Shown here piece after piece: positions 27,216 through 36,218 of a DNA stretch of 64,000 nt. Below the pieces are notes generated by a model. It was not told where the DNA came from. It worked only from the letters and a program-made list of their open reading frames with translations, and made no database searches. Location of the stretch: contig NZ_CP084876.1 in NCBI RefSeq assembly GCF_020525925.1, positions 4,712,001 to 4,776,000 on the forward strand. The letters are read 5' to 3'. The translations under genes and the position numbers were made by a program. The DNA is from Klebsiella quasipneumoniae subsp. quasipneumoniae. Lineage in GTDB: Bacteria; Pseudomonadota; Gammaproteobacteria; Enterobacterales; Enterobacteriaceae. Every line of letters starts with the position of its first letter. Positions within the stretch are counted from its first letter, which is position 1.

Positions 27216-27450
27216 TAGCGTGCCTACCACCAGCAACCCTTCTCTCACCCTCCCGCAGACCCAGCTCCACCTGCCAGCCACTCCCCTTTCCCCCTTTACC
27301 CCCCAAACCCCACTCAAACTTATCTCAAATTTTTCTCACATTACTCTCACCAGCATACCTCAACACAACCCAACGCTCCCCACCCATCCCCAATATCCAA
27401 TCCCTCAATATTCCCCCGCCCCCACCCACCATCATTCCCATATATTCCAG
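27216..27450 (+). promoter_or_regulatory. G-depleted C-rich leader, candidate Rho utilisation (rut) region
   Basis: The plus strand is very rich in C and almost free of G; between 27301 and 27450 I count about four G in 150 bases. C-over-G bias of this kind favours Rho loading on untranslated RNA. It lies in the 590-bp gap between leuX and the carbonic anhydrase gene, on the sense strand of the latter. No open frame here looks coding. Confidence 0.4.
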
Positions 27451-27671
27451 AAAGTTTTAGCCAATGCCTTTTTGTTATTCATCCGCTCCGCAGTCAAATA
27501 TTAATTTCATCAATATTTTTATAACTTTACATTAATGAAAAGTTTTCTTTTTGCCGTTTATTCCAGGATTTTCCTCAGGCGTGAAGGGTTCCGGTAAACA
27601 CTATTTTTACTAGTCGCTGTACGAGTCTTGATGGACATATTCACTCGATGAATTAACTCAGGAGAATACTT

Positions 27672-28346
27672 GTGACGACGTTAAAACCTTTGCTGGCCCG
27701 CAACCGCAGCTGGGCGCTGCAGAAGTGTCAGCATGACCCGGACTATTTCGAAAAATGGGTCGACGGGCAGCGGCCCCACTCGCTGTGGATCGGCTGCTCC
27801 GACAGCCGCGTTCCCGCCGAGGTGCTCACCGGCAGCCAGCCCGGCGAGCTCTTTGTCCACCGTAATATCGCCAACATGCTCGATCCCGCCGACGACAACG
27901 TCATGAGCGTCCTGCAGTATGCCCTGCACTACCTTGAGGTGGAGCGGGTGGTGCTCTGCGGCCACTACGGCTGCGGCGGCGTGCAGGCGGCGCTCTCTCT
28001 GCCCACCCTGCCGCTGGCGCAGGAATCCTCGGCGCTGGCTCGCCGCATCGGCCAGTTGCGCCACACCCTGCATCACGAAATTGCGCAGATCGCCGATGGA
28101 TGTGGTGTTGCGGCCTCCTCCGGCGCCAGCGCCGGCACCGACGCGGAGCGCTCTCGCCATGCGCTGGACGCCCTGGTGGAAGCCAACGTTCGCGCCCAGT
28201 TCGCCCGTCTGCTGGAGAGTGAACCGGTGCAGACGGTGCTCGCCAGCGGGCGGCCGCTCAGCCTGCACGGCTGCGTCTACGATCTGGCTTCCGGCCATTT
28301 AACCACCCTCGTCGAACACCTCTCACCGCAGGAGCACGCCCCATGA
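27672..28346 (+). CDS. Beta-class carbonic anhydrase
   Basis: The GTG start at 27672 follows AGGAGA (27660-27665) by six bases. The 224-residue protein carries zinc ligands C42, H98 and C101 and the D44/R46 pair in CSDSRVPAE and CGHYGCGG, so it interconverts CO2 and bicarbonate in the cytoplasm. It resembles E. coli Can but is a separate paralogue. The stop overlaps the start of a SulP transporter gene (ATGA), which suggests coupled bicarbonate import and hydration. A Ser/Gly/Ala-rich insert (residues about 145-160) is unusual compared with Can. Confidence 0.92.
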   Translation: MTTLKPLLARNRSWALQKCQHDPDYFEKWVDGQRPHSLWIGCSDSRVPAEVLTGSQPGELFVHRNIANMLDPADDNVMSVLQYALHYLEVERVVLCGHYGCGGVQAALSLPTLPLAQESSALARRIGQLRHTLHHEIAQIADGCGVAASSGASAGTDAERSRHALDALVEANVRAQFARLLESEPVQTVLASGRPLSLHGCVYDLASGHLTTLVEHLSPQEHAP

Positions 28347-29812
28347 ACACACTTCGTCAGGACTCTCTCGCCGGCATCGTCGTCTTCCTTGTCGCCCTGC
28401 CGCTGTGCCTTGGCATCGCCCAGGCCAGCGGCTTACCGCCCTTCGTTGGCCTGCTGACCGGCATCATCGGCGGCCTGGTCGTCACCGCCCTCAGCCCCTC
28501 CCGCTTCGCCGTCAGCGGCCCCGCCGCCGGACTGGTCACCATCGTCGTCGCCGCCATAGAATCCCTGGGTTCCTTCTCCGTCTTCCTGATGGCGCTGGTG
28601 CTGGCCGGCGTGCTGCAGCTGCTGTTCGGCATTCTGCGGGCCGGGCGTTTTATCTCGCTGGTTCCCGCCAGCGTCATCAAAGGCATGCTGGCGGCGATCG
28701 GCATCCTGCTGATTATGCAGCAGATCCCCGTCGCGCTCGGCACGGCGGAAGAGACCGGGCTTGCCGATGTGGTTCAGGGCAATGCCGCTTTCTCCGTCAC
28801 TGCGATTGCCGTCGCCGCGGGCGGCCTGCTGGTGCTCTGGCTCTGGGGCTCGCCGCTTATCCGCCGGGTGAAGAGCCTGCGCTGGATCCCCGGGCCGCTG
28901 ATCGCCGTCCTGCTCGGCTGCGTGACCACCCTGCTGCTGACCCATTTTGCGCCGCAACAGCTGGCCGCCCTGCCGCGGATCACCCTGCCGGCGTTCGGCA
29001 GCCTCGGCGACCTGCTGGGCGAGCTGGAGTCGCCGGCGTGGAGCGCGTGGCGCAATCCGTCGGTGTGGGTGGTGGCGGTGACCCTGGCGCTGGTCGCCAG
29101 CCTCGAAACCCTGCTCAGCCAGGAGGCGCTGAAAAAGCTGCGCCCGCAAAATCCGCCGCCTTCGCCGAACCGCGAAATGGTCGCCCAGGGCGTCGGCAAC
29201 CTGCTCTCCGGCGTGCTGGGGGCGATGCCGATCACCGCGGTGATCGTCCGCAGCTCGGTGAACGTCAGCAACGGCGCGCAGAGCAAACTGTCGATCTTTA
29301 TCCACGGCGTGCTGCTGTTGATCTGCGGCCTGTGGTTTAGCGGCCTGCTGACCCTGATCCCGCTCGCCAGCCTCGCCGCCGTGCTGCTCTATACCGGCTA
29401 TAAGCTGGCGACGCCGCGGCTGTTCATCGAGCAGTTCCGCCAGGGGGCAGCGCAGTACGTCCCCTTCCTCGCCACCATCGGCGGGATTATCGCCTTCGGC
29501 ATGCTGGCGGGGATCGGGATTGGTCTTGCCACCCAGATGGCGTTCAGCCTCTGGCGCAGCCATCGCCACTCGCTGCAGCTGGCGCGCTACGATGACCACT
29601 ACGTGCTGCGCATCCAGCAGAATCTGACCTTTATGCACAATCCGCATCTGCTGGCCCTGCTGGCGAAAATTCCGGAAAAGAGCGTGGTGATCGTCGAGCA
29701 TGACAGCGTCGGCTACCTCGACCCGGACGTGCAGGCGGTGCTGGATGATTTTGCCGAGAACGCCCCGCAGCGCGGCATCCGCCTTAATCAGTGGCCGCTG
29801 GCCAGCCGCTGA
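28343..29812 (+). CDS. SulP-family inorganic anion (probably bicarbonate) transporter
   Basis: A 489-residue integral membrane protein with about ten to twelve hydrophobic segments. It begins with the SulP signature region DSLAGIVVFLVALPLCLGIAQ (residues 6-26) and ends in a short cytoplasmic domain resembling a reduced STAS domain (QNLTFMHNPHLLALL onward). SulP proteins move sulfate, bicarbonate or other anions. Translational coupling to a carbonic anhydrase is why bicarbonate is the favoured substrate. Sulfate transport cannot be excluded from sequence. A GGGCGG/CCGCCC hairpin without a T-run follows at 29820. Confidence 0.88.
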   Translation: MNTLRQDSLAGIVVFLVALPLCLGIAQASGLPPFVGLLTGIIGGLVVTALSPSRFAVSGPAAGLVTIVVAAIESLGSFSVFLMALVLAGVLQLLFGILRAGRFISLVPASVIKGMLAAIGILLIMQQIPVALGTAEETGLADVVQGNAAFSVTAIAVAAGGLLVLWLWGSPLIRRVKSLRWIPGPLIAVLLGCVTTLLLTHFAPQQLAALPRITLPAFGSLGDLLGELESPAWSAWRNPSVWVVAVTLALVASLETLLSQEALKKLRPQNPPPSPNREMVAQGVGNLLSGVLGAMPITAVIVRSSVNVSNGAQSKLSIFIHGVLLLICGLWFSGLLTLIPLASLAAVLLYTGYKLATPRLFIEQFRQGAAQYVPFLATIGGIIAFGMLAGIGIGLATQMAFSLWRSHRHSLQLARYDDHYVLRIQQNLTFMHNPHLLALLAKIPEKSVVIVEHDSVGYLDPDVQAVLDDFAENAPQRGIRLNQWPLASR

Positions 29813-29923
29813 CCTTAACGGGCGGCTGGTCCGCCCGCTTCGCTACCCCTCCGATTGCCAAGCGCCGGGGAATACCATGCTCTACACTTTCTGGGTTATC
29901 ACGCCAACCCCAAGGAAATGAAC

Positions 29924-30943
29924 ATGAGCATCATTAAAAGCTACGCCGCCAAAGAAGCGGGCGCCGATCTGTCGCTGTGGGAATACGATGCCGGCGAGCT
30001 GCAGCCGGAAGATGTCGAAGTTGAGGTGGAATACTGCGGGATCTGCCATTCGGACCTGTCGATGATCGACAACGAATGGGGAATGTCGAGCTACCCGCTG
30101 GTGGCCGGTCACGAGGTGATTGGCCGGGTGGCGGCGCTGGGCAGCGCGGCGCAGGATAAAGGGCTGAAGATTGGCCAGAAGGTCGGCATCGGCTGGACGG
30201 CGCGCAGCTGCGGCCACTGCGACGCCTGCATCAGCGGCAACCAGATCAACTGTCTGGAAGGCTCGGTGCCGACCATTCTCAACCGCGGCGGCTTCGCCAA
30301 TAAGCTACGAGCCGACTGGCAGTGGGTGATCCCCCTGCCGGAGAGCATCGATCTGGCGTCCGCCGGCCCGATGCTGTGCGGCGGCATCACCGTCTTTAAA
30401 CCGCTGCTGACCCACCACGTCACCGCCACCAGCCGCGTCGGGGTGATCGGCATCGGCGGCCTCGGCCATATCGCCATTAAGCTGCTGCGGGCGATGGGCG
30501 CGGAAGTGACCGCCTTCAGCTCCAACCAGGCCAAAGAGCAGGAAGTGCTGGCGATGGGCGCCGATCGCGTGGTCAACAGCCGCGATCCTGAAGCCCTAAA
30601 AGCGCTGGCCGGCCAGTTCGACCTGATTATCAACACCGTCGCCGTCGACCTCGACTGGCAGCCGTACTTTGAAGCGCTGGCGTACGGCGGCAACTTCCAC
30701 ACCGTCGGCGCGGTAATGAAGCCCTTCCCGGTGCCGGCCTTTACCCTGATCGGCGGCGACCGCAGCATCTCCGGCTCGGCGACCGGTAACCCGTCCGAAC
30801 TGCGCACTCTGATGAAGTTTGCCGGCCGCAGCAAAGTGGCCCCAACCACCGAGCTGTTCCCGATGTCGCAGATTAACGAAGCGCTGAAGCACGTTCGCGA
30901 AGGCAAAGCCCGCTACCGCGCGGTGCTGAAAGCCGACTTCTAA
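29924..30943 (+). CDS. ahr: Ahr (YjgB), zinc- and NADPH-dependent aldehyde reductase
   Basis: ATG 29924 is preceded by AAGGAA with six-base spacing and gives 339 residues, the length of E. coli Ahr. Medium-chain dehydrogenase features are clear: catalytic zinc ligands C38 and H63 (GHE), structural zinc cysteines C96, C99, C102 and C110, and the [11 protein letters not shown] nucleotide-binding loop. Ahr reduces a broad range of aldehydes, including long-chain ones, to alcohols. The position next to leuX matches E. coli and marks the conserved chromosomal side of the islands. Confidence 0.95.
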   Translation: MSIIKSYAAKEAGADLSLWEYDAGELQPEDVEVEVEYCGICHSDLSMIDNEWGMSSYPLVAGHEVIGRVAALGSAAQDKGLKIGQKVGIGWTARSCGHCDACISGNQINCLEGSVPTILNRGGFANKLRADWQWVIPLPESIDLASAGPMLCGGITVFKPLLTHHVTATSRVGVIGIGGLGHIAIKLLRAMGAEVTAFSSNQAKEQEVLAMGADRVVNSRDPEALKALAGQFDLIINTVAVDLDWQPYFEALAYGGNFHTVGAVMKPFPVPAFTLIGGDRSISGSATGNPSELRTLMKFAGRSKVAPTTELFPMSQINEALKHVREGKARYRAVLKADF

Positions 30944-30954
30944 TGGTTCTCTCC

Positions 30955-30984
30955 CGCCGGGCGGCCCGCTCGCCCGGCGTTTTT
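30955..30984 (+). terminator. Rho-independent terminator after ahr
   Basis: CGCCGGGCG and CGCCCGGCG form a 9-bp stem with a seven-base loop, followed by TTTTT. It separates ahr from the ABC transporter operon. Confidence 0.85.
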
Positions 30985-30990
30985 CCCGTC

Positions 30991-31008
30991 GCTTCATCAA
31001 ACCGTCAT
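30991..31008 (+). promoter_or_regulatory. Candidate Pho box upstream of the gpdQ/ABC operon
   Basis: GCTTCAT, a four-base spacer and CCGTCAT fit the PhoB pattern of two CTGTCAT-like heptamers 11 bp apart (10 of 14 positions). A TGTAGT at 31025-31030 is at a suitable distance for a -10 element. The paralogous ugp operon of E. coli is PhoB-controlled, which makes this plausible. Confidence 0.4.
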
Positions 31009-31073
31009 CTCCCCGCCATGCCTCTGTAGTCATTGCTTCCCACAATCCGGGCTTCGATAAATGGCTGAACGAG

Positions 31074-31958
31074 ATGCGCGTCACCATGAGAAAGACCTGG
31101 CTTCCCTGGCTGATCCTGTCGCCTTCCCTGCTGATTTTACTGCTGTTTACCTGGTTCCCGCTGGGGCGTTCGGTGTATGACAGCCTGTTTGATACCCGCA
31201 TGGCCAGCGACGGCGCGCAGTACGTCGGGCTGGATAATTTCGCCCGCCTGTTTGCCGATAACGTCTTCTGGCAGTCGCTGGGCAATAACCTGCTCTATAT
31301 CCTGCTGACGGTAGTGCCCGGGGTGACCCTCGCCCTGCTGCTGGCGGTCGCCCTGAGCGAGAACCATCGCGTCAACCGCTGGCTGCGCACCGCCTTCTTC
31401 TTCCCGATGATTATCCCGATGGTCAGCGCCGCCGCGCTGTGGCTGTTTATCTTTATGCCCGGCCTCGGCCTGCTCGACCACTATCTGGCGAAGCTGTTCG
31501 GGCCGATGAACAACAACTGGCTGGGGCGCAGCAACAGCGCGCTGCTGGCCCTGGCGCTAATCGGCGTGTGGAAGTTCGCCGGCTACTACATGCTGTTTTT
31601 CCTCGCCGGGCTGCAGAGCATTCCGGCCTCGACGCGGGAAGCGGCGCTGATGGAAGGGGCTACCCGCACGCAGGTCTTTTTTAAGGTCACGCTACCGCTG
31701 CTGCGCCCGACCCTGAGCTTTGTGATCACCACCGCGCTGATCTACTCCATCACCCAGATCGACCACGTGGCGGTGATGACCCGCGGCGGGCCGGACAACG
31801 CCACCACCGTGCTGCTCTATTACATCCAGAATCTCGCCTGGGATACCCACGACCTCGGCAAAGCCTCCGCCGCCACCTTCCTGACCCTGGCCGGGCTGTT
31901 CGCCTTCTCGCTGATTAACCTGAAACTGCTGGAGAAAGGAGCCCACTATGAGCGCTGA
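31074..31958 (+). CDS. ABC importer permease, UgpA/MalF-like
   Basis: A 294-residue inner-membrane protein with six hydrophobic segments and the EAA loop (REAALMEGATRTQVFFKVTLP) that contacts the ATPase. It is the first gene of a five-gene operon: two permeases, gpdQ, ATPase, binding protein. A second in-frame ATG at 31086 is a possible alternative start. The family includes sugar and glycerol-3-phosphate importers. The intervening phosphodiesterase points to glycerol-3-phosphate or glycerophosphodiesters as substrate. The gene overlaps the next permease by 11 bases. Confidence 0.85.
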   Translation: MRVTMRKTWLPWLILSPSLLILLLFTWFPLGRSVYDSLFDTRMASDGAQYVGLDNFARLFADNVFWQSLGNNLLYILLTVVPGVTLALLLAVALSENHRVNRWLRTAFFFPMIIPMVSAAALWLFIFMPGLGLLDHYLAKLFGPMNNNWLGRSNSALLALALIGVWKFAGYYMLFFLAGLQSIPASTREAALMEGATRTQVFFKVTLPLLRPTLSFVITTALIYSITQIDHVAVMTRGGPDNATTVLLYYIQNLAWDTHDLGKASAATFLTLAGLFAFSLINLKLLEKGAHYER

Positions 31959-32835
31959 CATCTCGCCGCTGCTGGTCCGCACGCCCGCCGCCGCCCGTCC
32001 GCTGTGGCTGCGCCTGCGCCGCTCGTCGCCCTTTACGCTCACAGTATTAATGTGCTGCCTGGCGCTGCTGTGGGTAAGCCCGTTTATCTGGATGCTGGCC
32101 ACCTCGTTCAGCGCCACCACCTTCGGGGAAGATATGGCCTCGTTGCTGCCGCGCCTGCCGCTGACCCTCGATAACTTCCGCGACGCCTGGAACAGCGCCG
32201 ACTGGCTGAGCCTGTACGCCAACACCCTTATCTTCACCTTCGGCACCTTCTTCGTGCAGCTGTTGACCATCACCACCGCCGGGTACGTCTTCGCCTGCCA
32301 CGAGTTTCGCGGCAAGCAGACGCTGTTTCTCCTGTTCCTGGTGCAGCTGATGATCATGCCGGTAGTGATGATGGTGCCGAACATGCTGACCCTGAAAACC
32401 TTCGGCCTGCTCAACACCCTCACCGGGGTGATGATGCCCTACTTCACCTCGGCGTTCGGCGTGTTCCTGATGCGTCAGGCGTTCCTCGCCATTCCGAAAG
32501 AGCTGGAGGAGGCGGCGCTGATGGAGGGCTGCCGCTGGTGGCAGGTGCTGTTCCGCGTGCTGCTGCCGATGTCCTGGCCGTCGGTGCTGGCCTTCGCCAC
32601 CGTCAGCATTACCTACCACTGGAACGAATACCTGTGGCCGCTGATGATGCTCAACGATCCCGATAAGCAGGTGCTGACCGTCGGGCTGGTCTCCTTCGCC
32701 ATGGGCGCCGAATCCGGCGGCCAGTGGGGCACCATCGGCGCCGGAACGCTGATGGTCTGCCTGCCGCTGATGCTGGCGTTCATCCTTTTTCAGAAACAGT
32801 TCCTGCGGAGCTTCGGCTTCTCCGGGATCAAATAA
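31948..32835 (+). CDS. ABC importer permease, UgpE/MalG-like
   Basis: A 295-residue inner-membrane protein with six hydrophobic segments, a cytoplasmic N-terminus rich in Arg/Pro, and the EAA motif (ELEEAALMEGCRWWQVLFRVLLP). It pairs with the upstream UgpA-like permease to form the translocation channel. The 11-base overlap indicates coupled translation. gpdQ follows after a ten-base gap with AAGGAGTG as ribosome site. Confidence 0.85.
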   Translation: MSADISPLLVRTPAAARPLWLRLRRSSPFTLTVLMCCLALLWVSPFIWMLATSFSATTFGEDMASLLPRLPLTLDNFRDAWNSADWLSLYANTLIFTFGTFFVQLLTITTAGYVFACHEFRGKQTLFLLFLVQLMIMPVVMMVPNMLTLKTFGLLNTLTGVMMPYFTSAFGVFLMRQAFLAIPKELEEAALMEGCRWWQVLFRVLLPMSWPSVLAFATVSITYHWNEYLWPLMMLNDPDKQVLTVGLVSFAMGAESGGQWGTIGAGTLMVCLPLMLAFILFQKQFLRSFGFSGIK

Positions 32836-32845
32836 GGAGTGATTC

Positions 32846-33670
32846 ATGCTGTTAGCGCACATTTCCGATACCCATTTCCGCAGCCGCGGCGAGAAGCTGT
32901 ACGGCTTTATCGACGTCAACGCCGCCAACGCCGACGTGGTCTCCCAGCTTAACGCGCTGCGCGAGCGTCCGGACGCGGTGGTGGTGAGCGGGGATATCGT
33001 CAACTGCGGCCGCCCGGCGGAGTATCAGGTGGCCCGCCAGATCCTCGGCAGCCTGAACTATCCGCTGTATCTGATCCCCGGCAACCACGACGACAAAGCC
33101 CATTTTCTCGAGCATCTTCACCCGCTATGCCCGCTGCTGGGCAACGATGCGCAAAATATGCGCTATGCGGTGGATGACTTCGCCACCCGCCTGCTGTTTA
33201 TCGATTCCAGCCGCGCCGGCACCTCGAAAGGCTGGCTGACCGACGAGACCATCGGCTGGCTGGAAGCCCAGCTGTTCGAGGGCGGCGACAAACCGGCGAC
33301 TCTCTTTATGCACCACCCGCCGCTGCCGCTGGGCAATGCGCAGATGGACCCGATCGCCTGCGAAAACGGCCACCGTCTGCTGGCGCTGGTGGAGCGTTTC
33401 CCGTCGCTGACGCGCATCTTCTGCGGCCATAACCACAGCCTGACCATGACCCAGTATCGCCAGGCGCTGATCTCCACTATCCCCGGCACCGTCCATCAGG
33501 TGCCGTACTGCCACGACGACACCCGGCCCTATTACGACCTTTCTCCGGCCTCATGTCTGATGCACCGCCAGGTCGGCGAGCAGTGGGTGAGCTACCAGCA
33601 CTCGCTGGCCCACTACGCCGGGCCGTGGCTGTACGACGAAAACATCAGTTGCCCAACGGAAGAGCGCTAA
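32846..33670 (+). CDS. gpdQ: GpdQ, binuclear metal glycerophosphodiesterase
   Basis: The 274-residue sequence is nearly the same as the characterised GpdQ of Klebsiella (Enterobacter) aerogenes, with scattered substitutions such as A for E in GRPAEY. Metallophosphoesterase ligands are in place: D8, H10, D50 and N80, then the HHPP and CGHNH motifs further on. The enzyme hydrolyses glycerophosphodiesters such as glycerophosphoethanolamine to glycerol 3-phosphate and an alcohol, and is promiscuous. There is no signal peptide, so it acts in the cytoplasm on imported substrate. It sits between the permease and ATPase genes of the importer operon, linking uptake and hydrolysis. Confidence 0.95.
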   Translation: MLLAHISDTHFRSRGEKLYGFIDVNAANADVVSQLNALRERPDAVVVSGDIVNCGRPAEYQVARQILGSLNYPLYLIPGNHDDKAHFLEHLHPLCPLLGNDAQNMRYAVDDFATRLLFIDSSRAGTSKGWLTDETIGWLEAQLFEGGDKPATLFMHHPPLPLGNAQMDPIACENGHRLLALVERFPSLTRIFCGHNHSLTMTQYRQALISTIPGTVHQVPYCHDDTRPYYDLSPASCLMHRQVGEQWVSYQHSLAHYAGPWLYDENISCPTEER

Positions 33671-33675
33671 CCGCC

Positions 33676-34749
33676 ATGCTCAGTCTGCAAAACATCAGTA
33701 AACGTTTCGACGGCAAGCCGGCGCTCAGCGCCCTGTCGCTGGATATTCACGAAGGCGAATTCGTGGTGCTGGTCGGCCCGTCGGGCTGCGGAAAAAGCAC
33801 CCTGCTGCGCCTGCTCGCCGGCCTGGAGCCGGTCAGCGAAGGCCAAATCTGGCTGCATGATGAGAACATCACCGCCACCACGCCGCGCGAGCGCAACTTC
33901 GCGATGATCTTCCAGAACTATGCCCTGTTTCCGCATCTGTCGGTGCGCGACAACATCACCTTCGGCATGAAGGTGCGCAAGGAAGAGAAAAGCAGCTGGC
34001 AGCCGCGGGTGGACAACGTGGCGCAGATGCTGCAGCTGGAGGCGCTGCTCGACCGCAAACCGGCGAAGCTCTCCGGCGGCCAGCGCCAGCGGGTGGCGAT
34101 GGCCCGGGCGATTGTGCGTAATCCGCGGCTGTTCCTGATGGACGAGCCGCTCTCCAACCTCGACGCCCGTCTGCGCAGCGAAGTGCGCGACAGCATTATG
34201 GCGCTCCATCAGCAGCTGAAAACCAGCACCATCTATGTGACCCACGACCAGACCGAGGCGATGTCGATGGCCGACCGCATCGTGGTGATGAACGGCGGCC
34301 ACGTGCAGCAGGTCGGGCGCCCGGAGTATCTCTACGCCAACCCGGCCAACCTGTTCGTCGCCGGATTTATCGGTTCGCCGGCGATGAACCTGCTGTCGCT
34401 GCCCTGCGCCAACGGTGAAGTACTGTTGGGAGAACAGCGCCATCCGCTGCCGCCGCGCCACCGGGATCAGACCCGCGTCTGGCTGGGCGTTCGCCCGGAA
34501 CATATTACCGACCGCGTGGAGGAGGGCCATCTGCGCCTGCCGGCCACCGTTCTGCAACGAGAACTTATGGGAGCCGATTACCTGCTCCACGTCAGCACCC
34601 CGATCGGCACCCTGCGCTTTAGCCGCCGCCACCGCGGCACGGTGCCGGAGAAAGGCGAGTCGCTACCGATCGGCTTTTCGCCTGCCGATGTGCATCTTTT
34701 TCATGCTGAGACCCAGCATAATTTACTGATGGAGTGTAATCATGTTTAA
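33676..34749 (+). CDS. ABC importer ATPase, UgpC/MalK-like
   Basis: ATG 33676 begins the conserved MLSLQNISKRFDGK; the frame is open further upstream but that part overlaps gpdQ. The 357-residue protein has Walker A GPSGCGKS (34-41), signature LSGGQRQ (132-138), Walker B LFLMDEP, and a C-terminal TOBE-like domain (LGVRPEHI onward) typical of the CUT1/MalK subfamily. It powers the importer from the cytoplasmic face. The 3' end overlaps the binding-protein gene by eight bases. Confidence 0.92.
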   Translation: MLSLQNISKRFDGKPALSALSLDIHEGEFVVLVGPSGCGKSTLLRLLAGLEPVSEGQIWLHDENITATTPRERNFAMIFQNYALFPHLSVRDNITFGMKVRKEEKSSWQPRVDNVAQMLQLEALLDRKPAKLSGGQRQRVAMARAIVRNPRLFLMDEPLSNLDARLRSEVRDSIMALHQQLKTSTIYVTHDQTEAMSMADRIVVMNGGHVQQVGRPEYLYANPANLFVAGFIGSPAMNLLSLPCANGEVLLGEQRHPLPPRHRDQTRVWLGVRPEHITDRVEEGHLRLPATVLQRELMGADYLLHVSTPIGTLRFSRRHRGTVPEKGESLPIGFSPADVHLFHAETQHNLLMECNHV

Positions 34750-36052
34750 ACCTCTTACGGTAGTCGCGGTTAGCCTCAGCCTCGCCCTGAGCGGCGCGGC
34801 GCTGGCAAAAGAGAAAATAGACTTCATGTTCCCGGCGCCGGTGGACGGCAAGCTGACCATGGAGATGACCCGCGTCATTAAGCAATTCAACGACTCGCAG
34901 CAGGATGTGGAAGTGCGCGGCATCTTCACCGGCAACTACGACACCACCAAGATCAAAGCTGAATCGGCGCAGAAGGCCGGCCAGCCGCCGGCGCTGGTGA
35001 TCATGTCCGCTAACTTCACCACCGATCTGGCGCTGAAGGATGAGATCCTGCCGATGGATGAGTTGTTTAAATATGGCGATCAAAAGGCCGGCGATTTTCT
35101 GCAAAAGGAATTCTGGCCCGCGATGCATAAGAACGCCCAGGTGATGGGCACCACTTATGCGATCCCGTTCCATAACTCGACGCCGATCCTCTACTACAAC
35201 AAGACGATGTTCGATCGGGCCGGGATCAAACAGCCGCCGCAGACCTGGGCCGAGCTGCTGGCCGATGCCAAAAAGCTGACCGACGAGAGCACCGGCCAGT
35301 GGGGGATCATGCTGCCGTCGACCAACGACGACTACGGCGGCTGGATCTTCTCGGCGCTGGTGCGCGCCAACGGCGGGAAATACTTTAACGAAGACTATCC
35401 GGGCGAAGTCTATTACAACTCGCCGACCGCCATCGGCGCCCTGCGCTTCTGGCAGGATCTGATCTACAAGGACAAGGTGATGCCGTCCGGGGTGCTGAAC
35501 TCGAAGCAGATCAGCGCTGCGTTCTTCTCCGGCAAGCTCGGGATGGCGATGCTCAGCACCGGCGCGCTGGGCTTTATGCGCGAGAACAGCAAAGACTTTG
35601 AGCTTGGGGTGGCGATGCTGCCGGCCAAAGAGCAGCGCGCGGTGCCGATCGGCGGCGCCAGCCTGGTGAGCTTTAAAGGCATCAACGAGGCGCAGAAGAA
35701 AGCGGCGTATCAGTTCCTGATCTATCTGGTGAGCCCCGACGTGAACGGCGCGTGGAGCCGTTTTACCGGCTACTTCTCGCCGCGCAAGGCGTCATACGAT
35801 ACGCCGGAGATGAAGGCCTATCTGCAGCAGGATCCGCGGGCGGCGATCGCGCTTGAGCAGCTGAAGTACGCCCATCCGTGGTACTCCACCTGGGAGACCG
35901 TGGCGGTGCGTAAGGCGATGGAGAACCAGCTGGCGGCGGTGGTTAACGATGCCAAAGTGACGCCGGAAGCGGCGGTTCAGGCGGCGCAAAAGGAAGCCGA
36001 CGCGCTGATGAAACCTTATGTGGATAAAACCGCGCTGGCGGAAGTGAAGTGA
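34742..36052 (+). CDS. Periplasmic solute-binding protein, UgpB-like
   Basis: A 436-residue extracellular binding protein family 1 member with a 22-residue signal peptide (hydrophobic core VVAVSLSLALSG, cleavage after ALA). The mature part shows the IKAESAQKAGQPPALV and IPFHNSTPILYYNK regions characteristic of UgpB-type receptors that bind sn-glycerol 3-phosphate or glycerophosphodiesters. As last gene of the operon it determines substrate choice. The actual ligand is inferred from family and from gpdQ in the same operon. The 120 bases after it contain only a short GAGGG/CCCTC hairpin. Confidence 0.88.
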   Translation: MFKPLTVVAVSLSLALSGAALAKEKIDFMFPAPVDGKLTMEMTRVIKQFNDSQQDVEVRGIFTGNYDTTKIKAESAQKAGQPPALVIMSANFTTDLALKDEILPMDELFKYGDQKAGDFLQKEFWPAMHKNAQVMGTTYAIPFHNSTPILYYNKTMFDRAGIKQPPQTWAELLADAKKLTDESTGQWGIMLPSTNDDYGGWIFSALVRANGGKYFNEDYPGEVYYNSPTAIGALRFWQDLIYKDKVMPSGVLNSKQISAAFFSGKLGMAMLSTGALGFMRENSKDFELGVAMLPAKEQRAVPIGGASLVSFKGINEAQKKAAYQFLIYLVSPDVNGAWSRFTGYFSPRKASYDTPEMKAYLQQDPRAAIALEQLKYAHPWYSTWETVAVRKAMENQLAAVVNDAKVTPEAAVQAAQKEADALMKPYVDKTALAEVK

Positions 36053-36172
36053 CGCTTTACCCGTCATCGCCACCCTCACCCCGGCCCTCTCCCTGAGGGA
36101 AAGGGAACTGTCCGGCGCCGGGGTTAAGATCCAGTCAGGCGGTTTGCAAGCGGGAACAGGGATTGAGAAAGG

Positions 36173-36203
36173 AAAAAAAGCAGGCCATACCCGGTATGGC
36201 CTG
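36173..36203 (-). terminator. Rho-independent terminator of the iolDGHE transcript
   Basis: CAGGCCATAC and GTATGGCCTG form a perfect 10-bp stem with a 3-base loop. Read on the minus strand it is followed by a seven-base T-run, ending the leftward iol operon just after iolE. Confidence 0.9.
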
Positions 36204-36218
36204 AAAATGTCACAACGA

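Noticed and set aside
27202..27504. A 100-residue frame in the C-rich leader
   Set aside because: The translation is Pro/Thr/Ser repeats dictated by the base bias and has no ribosome site.
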